NCBI GenBank assembly: GCA_002344785.1
Contig: DDUL01000011.1
Coordinates: 1 to 12,669, forward strand
DNA from: Bdellovibrionaceae bacterium UBA2339
GTDB taxonomy: Bacteria > Bdellovibrionota > Bdellovibrionia > Bdellovibrionales > JAMPXM01
DNA: 12,669 nt
Direction: 5' to 3'
In this document: positions 7,147 to 12,669 of the stretch, piece after piece
Numbering within the stretch: the stretch's first letter is position 1
Layout of the letters: each line of letters starts with the position of its first letter
Position numbers and translations under genes: made by a program
Notes under the pieces: generated by a model
What the model was told of the DNA's origin: nothing
Databases searched by the model: none
What the model saw: the letters and a program-made list of their open reading frames with translations, nothing else

Positions 7147-7536
7147 GTTTTGGCGCCACACCTTGTGTGCAACGCTTCTGACTGAAGAGTAGAGCAGGGG
7201 CCGGGCCAGCCTCAGCTGCAACAGAATGCAGCCTGCTGTCTGTGTTCTGCGTAGGGGACTTTGTCAGTATGACCTCGTGAGGCGGCTAAGGTGCTAGAAG
7301 TACGAAGCTTTTCCAAGCGCTGCCGAGCTTAAAGCCAGCTCCGTCGACTTCGATAGGCGTGAGTTTTATGAATGATTCTTAGGTTCACCCCGAAGTGGGC
7401 GAAATTCGTAGAGTTCGGCAGGATCAGGGCTGCGGGTGAGCGCTTCAGTGAGGCTTGAGACCTACGCATTGCGCTCGTTCCATTGAGGTCATTGCAAGCT
7501 CCGTACACGAGAGTGAGCGAAGTCGCACGCGACACG
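7147..7536. other. Non-coding stretch between lipoprotein and phosphoesterase genes
   Basis: About 390 bases with no convincing gene. The only notable frame (minus, 7329-7544, 71 codons) has no Shine-Dalgarno, signal or recognisable motif. Small structures seen are GCTGCA/TGCAGC (7215-7232, 6-nt loop) and, on the minus strand, TTCGCCC/GGGTGAA (about 7383-7402, one G-U pair). The promoter of the lipoprotein gene should be here, but I could not pick a good -10/-35 pair. No terminator with a T-run was seen for the phosphoesterase operon. Confidence 0.5.
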
Positions 7537-7614
7537 CGTCTCAACTTGAAACGCTGAACTGAATCACAGAATTGAAATGCAGAATTGAAAAGCAGAATTG
7601 ATGCAATGGAATTA
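7537..7614. repeat. Decaying 13-bp tandem repeat ending at a stop codon
   Basis: Units on the plus strand are 7563-7575 (ATCACAGAATTGA), 7576-7588 (AATGCAGAATTGA) and 7589-7601 (AAAGCAGAATTGA), all sharing CAGAATTGA. Two weaker copies lie at 7537-7549 and 7550-7562 (ending ACTTGA and AACTGA), and a weak sixth at 7602-7614 ends on the TAA of the phosphoesterase gene. The period stays 13 bp throughout. Confidence 0.75.
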
Positions 7615-8376
7615 GGAGGCCGAGGGAAGCGAAGCTTGAGTTCGCTCCCAGCGTTCCAGCGTCACGCGTCCATTTTCGATGCGAATCATCGGCGTGCCAA
7701 TCAGCCAGCTGCCGCTATTGAAGTACTCGCCACCATCGGGAAGTTCCACGCGTCCTGGGTGATGAGTGTGACCAAAGACCACGGTATCAAATCCGCGTCG
7801 CGAAAGCTCAGAGGCGGCCTCAAAAAAGGAGGGGTGCTCGCCGGGAATTCCAGTTTGGACTTTGGATTTCCACAGATACTTGGACTTGAACTTCTCAAAG
7901 GCGATCCAGATCTTGTAGAGCGAAGGGCTCAGATTCAAGAAGATGCCGGCAAACCAAGTGAGAAACTCGTAGAGCTCGGGATGGTTCACAAACGACGGAT
8001 CATAGAGATGGCCGTGCTCGATGCGAATTCTTCGACCGCCGCTTTTGACGTTGAGAAAGGGCGCCATCTTGAAGCCGCCCCAATCGTTGAGCATGTTCTC
8101 TAGAACAATATCGTGGTTGCCAATGATGTAATAGAGCGATCGGCCTTTGTCGGTGAAGCTCTTAATCGCGTGAAACACATCCGGCACATCGCGGGCGATC
8201 TTTGAAAACGAAACCTGCGCAATTTCAAAGCCATCGCCGTTGATGCACACATCGTAATTGTTCTGAGCGGCCCAACGCAAAAACTCGACGGTTGGTCGCG
8301 TGGCTTTGGAAAATGGGTTGCCGAGATGCAGATCGGATACGATCAGCAGACGGCGCGTGCTGATCTCCGTGATCAT
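7612..8376 (-). CDS. Calcineurin-like metallophosphoesterase, LpxH/UDP-2,3-diacylglucosamine diphosphatase-like
   Basis: 254 residues with the full metallophosphoesterase signature: D15 and H17 in SDLHLGN, D48 in NGDGFE, GNHD (86-89), H121/H123 in EHGH and H203/H205 in FGHTHHPG. The length and motif variants (NGDGFE, EHGHLYDP) resemble the LpxH/YbbF group (COG2908). LpxH cleaves UDP-2,3-diacylglucosamine to lipid X in lipid A synthesis at the inner membrane. A hydrophobic segment near 139-160 (WFAGIFLNLSPSLYKIWIAF) could sit against the membrane, as the lid of LpxH does. The assignment to lipid A is inference; related enzymes act on other nucleotides. The start ATG overlaps the stop of the upstream cNMP gene as ATGA, so translation is coupled. 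The 13-bp repeat begins at its stop codon. Confidence 0.85.
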   Translation of the reverse strand: MITEISTRRLLIVSDLHLGNPFSKATRPTVEFLRWAAQNNYDVCINGDGFEIAQVSFSKIARDVPDVFHAIKSFTDKGRSLYYIIGNHDIVLENMLNDWGGFKMAPFLNVKSGGRRIRIEHGHLYDPSFVNHPELYEFLTWFAGIFLNLSPSLYKIWIAFEKFKSKYLWKSKVQTGIPGEHPSFFEAASELSRRGFDTVVFGHTHHPGRVELPDGGEYFNSGSWLIGTPMIRIENGRVTLERWERTQASLPSAS

Positions 8377-8903
8377 GCCGACTCCCGCTTGCCTGGAGCT
8401 GTGTCGCTTGACGAAGACTCGGAGTGCGAAGCGAACTCGGCGCCTGAGAGAATGCCGCTGAGCTTTTCAGCTGAAGTCACGCCTGTCGCCAGCGCCTTCG
8501 TCAGACTTTCGTTGGTCAATCGAATGCGCTTGGACAAAGACTGCATCAGCTCAAACGCGAAGGTGGGGTCGCGACGAATTTTAATCAAGAAGCCGCCCGG
8601 CTGAATCGCGAGCAATCGCACCGGCGTGATCGCGCGCGCGGTGGCCGATCTTGGCAGTGATTCTAAGAGTGACATCTCACCGAGGAAGTCACCGCGCACC
8701 AGACGTGCGAGCGAAACCTCTCCGCCTTTGACGGCCTTGACGATCTCGACTTCGCCTTCGACGACCACATACATTTCGCGCGAGTCATCGCCTTCGACGA
8801 AGATACTTTCGCCGGGCTGAAAGCTTCGCACGGCCTCGGCCGCGAATTTTTCACTGACCAACGACAACGATGCTGAGAGTGCGGACTGTGCAGGATTTTT
8901 CAT
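8373..8903 (-). CDS. Stand-alone cyclic nucleotide-binding domain protein
   Basis: 176 residues from the ATG at 8903, which follows a purine-rich GAGAGAAG; in-frame ATGs at 8915 and 8963 are possible, the latter overlapping mnmH by 34 nt with its GAGGA abutting the start codon. A single CNB domain spans about residues 22-125: FQPGESIFVEGDDS, then EGEVEIV, then the phosphate-binding cassette GDFLGEMSLLESLPRSATARA. The cassette keeps its Glu (about 76) and Arg (about 85), which contact the ribose and phosphate, so it probably does bind cAMP or cGMP. A helical segment follows (about 126-150), then a Ser-rich tail. There is no HTH as in CRP and no enzymatic or channel domain, so the effector partner is unknown. 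It is coupled by an ATGA overlap to the phosphoesterase gene, which may be the regulated partner (inference). Confidence 0.87.
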   Translation of the reverse strand: MKNPAQSALSASLSLVSEKFAAEAVRSFQPGESIFVEGDDSREMYVVVEGEVEIVKAVKGGEVSLARLVRGDFLGEMSLLESLPRSATARAITPVRLLAIQPGGFLIKIRRDPTFAFELMQSLSKRIRLTNESLTKALATGVTSAEKLSGILSGAEFASHSESSSSDTAPGKRESA

Positions 8904-8929
8904 CACTTCTCTCATCGGCGAATGAGAGA

Positions 8930-10012
8930 TCAAACTCGAGGTGACCTCGACCAAGTTTTCCATTCCTCGTGATTGCCGCGAAACACGATGCGATCACGAT
9001 TTTGGTCCAGGTGTCTGAGATACATCGGATCATAGTAGACCTCGAGCAGGCGCTCGACCCAGGTCCAGAAGCACGCAAACTCTCCGCTCAGCGCGAAGCC
9101 GCGGATCGACTCGGCAAGTTGCTCGCTGAGCCGCTGTGTCTCCAAGCCACCCAGTCGCTTTTGCAATTGCTGGAGTTTCGAATTCAAGCTGAATTGAATT
9201 TCCCGTAGCCGAGCCTCGTTCGGGCGGGCGCCGTCTTCTGCGGCAAACATCTCTTGCAGATACTGTCGCGTCAGGCGTTGAGCGCGTTCGGTGCGCGGCA
9301 CCTCGATGACCGCCAATTTGGCCTCTTGCATACGTTGAAACAAATGTGGAGGCAGCACTAGGCGACCAATTGTTCGCGACTCATCTTCAATCCAAATCGG
9401 ATTGCTGTGCGAGCTGGCGCGAAGGATCTGCAGAGCCACGCGGTTCTCAAACACAGCTTGATGAGGTGATGTGAGGCCGCGTGCGCCAAAGGCGCTGCCG
9501 CGATGTTCGGCAGCAGCCTCGAGATCCAAATGAGTTTGCGAGGCCAGCAGCTCCGTCTTGCCGCTTCCGGTTAAGCCGCCCAAGACCATGATGGGCAAAT
9601 CAAACTTCGCTAGAATATCCACGCTGGCTTGGCGAAGTGCTTTGTAGCCACCGGGAATGATTTCGCGATCGATGCCGTGCTTTCGAAGCTCAGCTTGCAC
9701 AAGTTGACTGCGAAGTCCGCCGCGGAAGCAGCAAATTTTCGCGTTTGGACGATCGCTTAAGAAGTTGATCCAGGCGTCGACGCGCGATTGGCGAACTTCA
9801 CCAGCGACAAGTTGCTGGCCCAAGCGAAGTGCGGCGTCCGCGCCTTCTTGTTTGTAGGCCGTGCCGACAGCAGCGCGCTCTTCATTATTCAGGAGCGGAA
9901 GATTGAAGGTGCCAGGGAAGTGGCCTGCGGCGAACTCGATCGGAGCGCGCACATCGAGAAGTTCTTCACCTCGTGCCAGGCGCTGCAAGAATTTCAGCGC
10001 CACCTCGTTCAT
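8930..10012 (-). CDS. mnmH: tRNA 2-selenouridine synthase (MnmH/SelU)
   Basis: 360 residues, the usual length. An N-terminal rhodanese domain (about 12-120; LLDVRAPIEFAAGHFPG) holds KICCFRGGLRSQ, with C95 matching the catalytic cysteine of E. coli SelU (C97). A P-loop domain follows with GLTGSGKT (146-153), LEAAAEHRGSAFG (165-176) and WIEDESRTIG (207-216), all typical of the family. The enzyme geranylates 2-thiouridine and then replaces it with selenium from selenophosphate at the wobble base of Lys, Glu and Gln tRNAs. Its start overlaps the selD stop as ATGA, fitting direct coupling to its selenophosphate supplier. An adjacent second cysteine (C94) is present. Confidence 0.96.
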   Translation of the reverse strand: MNEVALKFLQRLARGEELLDVRAPIEFAAGHFPGTFNLPLLNNEERAAVGTAYKQEGADAALRLGQQLVAGEVRQSRVDAWINFLSDRPNAKICCFRGGLRSQLVQAELRKHGIDREIIPGGYKALRQASVDILAKFDLPIMVLGGLTGSGKTELLASQTHLDLEAAAEHRGSAFGARGLTSPHQAVFENRVALQILRASSHSNPIWIEDESRTIGRLVLPPHLFQRMQEAKLAVIEVPRTERAQRLTRQYLQEMFAAEDGARPNEARLREIQFSLNSKLQQLQKRLGGLETQRLSEQLAESIRGFALSGEFACFWTWVERLLEVYYDPMYLRHLDQNRDRIVFRGNHEEWKTWSRSPRV

Positions 10013-11106
10013 GCGCGAATCACCAATTTGGGCTCGGTGTGTGCTTGCACGCGCCCGACTTGTGCAGCGACGGCAAACTGAGGACGAAGAACCTGCAATA
10101 CTCTTTCGGCGCGATCCGCGGCAACTGACAATAGCAAGCCGCCACTGGTTTGCGGATCCATCATCAGCAGTTCGGTAATGGGATCAAGGCCTGTGGCCTC
10201 GAAGTGTTCACTGACATAGGACTTGTTGCTGCGATGGGCTTTGGTGAGAAAGCCGTCGCGCAGGCACTGCAAGGCGCCGGGTAAAACGGGAAGTGAGCCG
10301 GCATCAATGAGTAAGCGCACGCCGCTTGATTTGGCCAAGTTCCAAGCGTGGCCCGCAAAGCCAAAGCCGGTGATGTCGGTTGCGGCGTGGACAGCTTCGC
10401 GAAGGCCAGCGGCCTCGAGCGGGCGAACAGCGTCGTTGAGTTGGCACATGGACGCAATTGCGGTTCGCATGACCTGCGCTTGCTCGTCGATTTTTTCGCT
10501 GAGCGCATTGCGTTTCATCGCGGCCGAAATTGTTCCTGTACCGAGAGCTTTGGTGAGGATCAGCACATCCCCATCGCGCGCGCCGGCGTTGCTCCAAATT
10601 TTTTCCGGATGCACGAGGCCACTGACCGACAAGCCAAACTTCAAAGTGTCATCGTCGATCGAATGCCCGCCTGAGAGCGATACGCCAGCCAGTTTCAACT
10701 GATCACAGGCTCCTTGCATGACTTCGACCAGCACTTGATCGGGCAAGGTGGCGACGGGGAAAGCGAGAATGCCAAGTGCGGTGATCGGCTGTCCGCCCAT
10801 AGCGTAGACATCCGAGAGGGCGTTGGTCGCCGCAATCGCACCGAAGGCGCGTGGCGAATCGACGATGGGAGTAAAGAAATCCAGCGTGCTGACCAGGGCA
10901 AGGTCTGGAGTCAGTCGTTGAACGCTGGCGTCGTCAAAGTTGCGGCCATCGATGAGCAGATCCGCTGGGGCTGGAGGGAAGTTGACCTTCTGAAGCAGGC
11001 GACGCAGTTCCGCGGCTGCGAGTTTTGCCGCACAACCGCCTTTTTGAACGGTTTGTGTGAGGCGAATCTCTTCCATGGGTGAATCAATAAAAAGGGGCTC
11101 TGTCAT
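10009..11106 (-). CDS. selD: Selenide, water dikinase (selenophosphate synthetase)
   Basis: 365 residues from the ATG at 11106; an ATG at 11076 would give 355. SelD makes selenophosphate from selenide and ATP. After IRLTQ, the active-site region reads QKGGCAAK: C25 matches catalytic C17 of E. coli SelD and K28 matches K20. It is a cysteine form, not selenocysteine. Metal and ATP-site motifs include DFFTPIVD (76-83), AATNALSDVYAMGG (92-105), SGGHSIDD and ATDITGFGFAGH (242-253). The start is uncertain: the ATG at 11106 sits in the loop of a terminator-like hairpin with AGGGG 4 nt upstream, whereas 11076 gives the standard family N-terminus (MEEIRLTQ) but no Shine-Dalgarno. It is the first gene of the selD-mnmH-cNMP-phosphoesterase group. 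No selA or selB is in the window. Confidence 0.96.
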   Translation of the reverse strand: MTEPLFIDSPMEEIRLTQTVQKGGCAAKLAAAELRRLLQKVNFPPAPADLLIDGRNFDDASVQRLTPDLALVSTLDFFTPIVDSPRAFGAIAATNALSDVYAMGGQPITALGILAFPVATLPDQVLVEVMQGACDQLKLAGVSLSGGHSIDDDTLKFGLSVSGLVHPEKIWSNAGARDGDVLILTKALGTGTISAAMKRNALSEKIDEQAQVMRTAIASMCQLNDAVRPLEAAGLREAVHAATDITGFGFAGHAWNLAKSSGVRLLIDAGSLPVLPGALQCLRDGFLTKAHRSNKSYVSEHFEATGLDPITELLMMDPQTSGGLLLSVAADRAERVLQVLRPQFAVAAQVGRVQAHTEPKLVIRA

Positions 11107-11115
11107 AGAGCCCCT
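11088..11115 (-). terminator. Terminator-like hairpin enclosing the first selD start codon
   Basis: On the minus strand, AGGGGCTCT (11107-11115) pairs perfectly with AGAGCCCCT (11093-11101). The 5-nt loop (11102-11106) reads ATGAC, that is, the selD ATG. TTTTA follows at once. This is a GC-rich 9-bp stem plus short U-tract, the form of an intrinsic terminator or attenuator. It probably ends hppA transcripts, or acts within the selD leader. A perfect TTGACA (11139-11144) lies upstream, but with no good -10. Confidence 0.7.
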
Positions 11116-11168
11116 GGTTTCCGCCGGAAAGCGGTCTGTGTCAATTTTTGCGAACTTAAGCCTCGAGC

Positions 11169-11240
11169 CAGGTCTAATTTCAGGTCTGATTTCAGGTCTG
11201 ATCTCAGATCTGATTTCAGGTCTGATCTCAGGTCTGGCTT
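11169..11240. repeat. 12-bp tandem repeat, six units, just after the hppA stop
   Basis: Six head-to-tail 12-bp units with consensus CAGGTCTGATTT on the plus strand, at 11169, 11181, 11193, 11205, 11217 and 11229. They differ by one to three substitutions each and show no indels. The array begins 6 nt beyond the hppA stop codon (11247-11249). The fourth unit includes CAGATCTG, a perfect palindrome. The array lies between hppA and the selD hairpin and encodes nothing recognisable. Confidence 0.95.
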
Positions 11241-11246
11241 CGGGCC

Positions 11247-12669
11247 TTACATGAGAGCGATCACAGGTGCCAGCAACAGAGCCACGATCGACATCAGCTT
11301 GATCAAGATGTTCATCGCAGGGCCAGTTGTGTCCTTGAAGGGGTCGCCGACGGTGTCGCCGGTCACAGCGGCCTTATGAGCTTCCGAGCCTTTCTTGTGG
11401 CCTTCGAGCTCGCCCTTTTCGATGTACTTCTTGGCGTTATCCCATGCACCACCCGCATTGGACATGAGCAAAGCGAGTGTCACGCCTGTGAGTGTCGCGC
11501 CAGCGAGCATGCCACCCAAGCCCGCTGCGCCGATCATGAGACCGACCACAACAGGTGAAACAACGGCGAGCACGCCAGGGAGAACCATTTCTTTGAGCGC
11601 CGCGCGTGTGGAGATCTCCACGCAGCGAGCTGTGTCCGGTGTGCCTGTGCCCTGGAGCAAGCCAGGGATTTCGCGGAACTGACGGCGGATTTCTTCCACC
11701 ATCTGCGAAGCGGCTTTACCCACCGAGGTCATCGTCATAGCGGCGCACAAGAGCACCACTGTCGCGCCCAACAAAAGACCCATCACGACGTTCGGGTTGG
11801 TGATGTCCATGACGATGCGCTCTTGGCCAGCGGCCAAGCGGACGGTGTCGACCGCCGCGCCGTATGCGGCAAACAACGCGAGCGCTGTCAGTGCCGCTGA
11901 ACCGATCGCAAAACCTTTGCCGACGGCGGCTGTGGTGTTGCCAAGGGCATCCAAGCCATCCGTGATCTTGCGAACATCGGGACCAAGACCCGACATTTCA
12001 GAAATACCACCAGCGTTGTCGGCAATCGGACCGTAAGCATCGACCGACATGGTGACACCGACGGTGGCGAGCATACCCACAGCGGCGAGGGCAATGCCGT
12101 AGAGGCCAGCTTGCTGATACGACAGACCGATGGCCGCTGCGATGGCGATCAAAGGAATGGCGCAAGACTCAAGACCTACGGCGATGCCGGAAATGATGTT
12201 GGTCGCGGGACCTGTGAGCGAGGCCTTCATCACGCGGAATACGGGCGATGCCGAAGTGTAGAACTCGGTCGCTTTACCGATGATCAATCCCGAAACACAG
12301 CCGATCAAGATCGCCCAGAACACGCCCATCGAGAATCCAAACTTCTCCGTCAGCGCGTAAGCTGCAGCCAAGAACGCCACCGAGGCGATGACTGTCGCAG
12401 CCGTCAGTGATTTTGCAGGCGAGAGGCCTTTCAAGAGGCTCATGCCGAAAATACCGATGAGCGAAGAGATCATGCCGGCGACTGACAGCAAGAGCGGCAA
12501 GCCCATCAGCATCAATTGCGCGCCTTCACCGCCTTGGAGTTTCGCCATAGCTTCAGCTGTCATGGTCGCAGCGATGGTGATCGCGGCCACCATGGCACCG
12601 ACATAAGATTCGAAAATGTCGGCACCCATGCCGGCCACGTCGCCAACGTTGTCACCGACGTTGTCGGCG
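11247..12669 (-). CDS. hppA: Membrane-bound ion-pumping pyrophosphatase (C-terminal 473 residues; 5' end off right edge)
   Basis: The open frame continues to the right edge with no start, so about 200 N-terminal residues are missing. This integral membrane enzyme couples pyrophosphate hydrolysis to H+ or Na+ export. Visible motifs are DNVGDNVGD (2-10) and GADIFES at the substrate site, SVDAYGPIADNAGG in the middle, SNAGGAWDNAKKYIE and TGDTVGDPFKDTTGPAMN near the C-terminus, with many hydrophobic helices between. The GNTTAAVGKG segment has Ala and Gly where K+-independent enzymes have Lys and Thr, which marks the K+-dependent subfamily. The Glu of DIFES occupies the position found in Na+- and some H+-pumping K+-dependent enzymes, so the pumped ion cannot be settled here. 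A 12-bp repeat array and a hairpin lie downstream. Confidence 0.97.
   Translation of the reverse strand, partial: ADNVGDNVGDVAGMGADIFESYVGAMVAAITIAATMTAEAMAKLQGGEGAQLMLMGLPLLLSVAGMISSLIGIFGMSLLKGLSPAKSLTAATVIASVAFLAAAYALTEKFGFSMGVFWAILIGCVSGLIIGKATEFYTSASPVFRVMKASLTGPATNIISGIAVGLESCAIPLIAIAAAIGLSYQQAGLYGIALAAVGMLATVGVTMSVDAYGPIADNAGGISEMSGLGPDVRKITDGLDALGNTTAAVGKGFAIGSAALTALALFAAYGAAVDTVRLAAGQERIVMDITNPNVVMGLLLGATVVLLCAAMTMTSVGKAASQMVEEIRRQFREIPGLLQGTGTPDTARCVEISTRAALKEMVLPGVLAVVSPVVVGLMIGAAGLGGMLAGATLTGVTLALLMSNAGGAWDNAKKYIEKGELEGHKKGSEAHKAAVTGDTVGDPFKDTTGPAMNILIKLMSIVALLLAPVIALM

Noticed and set aside
7329..7544. 71-codon minus-strand frame in the intergenic gap
   Set aside because: No Shine-Dalgarno, no signal, no familiar motif, and it runs into the 13-bp repeat. 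It could be a remnant, but nothing supports it.
11022..11050. Selenocysteine codon in selD
   Set aside because: The catalytic position is an ordinary cysteine codon (TGC) in QKGGCAAK, and no TGA lies in frame.
11169..11240. CRISPR array
   Set aside because: The 12-bp units are directly adjacent with no spacers, and no cas genes are present.

Overview
The window comes from a Gram-negative bacterium with fairly high GC (high fifties by eye). At least three products carry lipobox-type signals, and there is a periplasmic-type lytic transglycosylase fragment and an LpxH-like lipid A phosphoesterase. The gene set (K+-type membrane pyrophosphatase, selD-mnmH pair, short lipoproteins, orphan cNMP-binding protein) would fit a Bdellovibrio-like or other deltaproteobacterial lineage, but that placement is inference. 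No transposases, tRNAs, rRNAs or CRISPR arrays were seen. This is mostly an ordinary chromosomal housekeeping region.

Left part (1-3136). A minus-strand gene running off the left edge encodes an exported helical-repeat protein that looks like the N-terminal part of a soluble lytic transglycosylase. Back to back with it, across a 91-bp divergent gap, is a plus-strand pair: an RlmI-like 23S rRNA m5C methyltransferase and, overlapping its 3' end by 13 nt, a small 2H-phosphoesterase protein with an apparent lipoprotein signal.

Middle (3145-6098). A minus-strand DUF3465-type lipoprotein is divergent from a plus-strand M17 leucyl aminopeptidase with an unusual Lys/Ala/Ser-rich N-terminal tail. The aminopeptidase converges, with a 7-nt gap, on a minus-strand arfB-like gene for ribosome rescue.

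Right part (6224-12669), all minus strand. In transcription order: hppA (membrane pyrophosphatase, 5' end off-window), then selD, mnmH/selU, a cNMP-binding protein, a metallophosphoesterase, a ~475-bp gap, a cysteine-rich lipoprotein of unknown function and a strong intrinsic terminator. selD-mnmH and cNMP-binding/phosphoesterase are each joined by ATGA overlaps, so selD to phosphoesterase is probably one operon. SelD makes selenophosphate, which MnmH uses to make 2-selenouridine in tRNA; no selenocysteine machinery is visible here.

The most unusual features are non-coding. A perfect terminator-like hairpin holds the selD ATG in its loop. Three different short-period (12-13 bp) tandem repeats lie just beyond the ends of minus-strand genes: after hppA, after the phosphoesterase, and inside the U-tract of the lipoprotein terminator. 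I did not find convincing evidence of a wholly new defence or mobile system.
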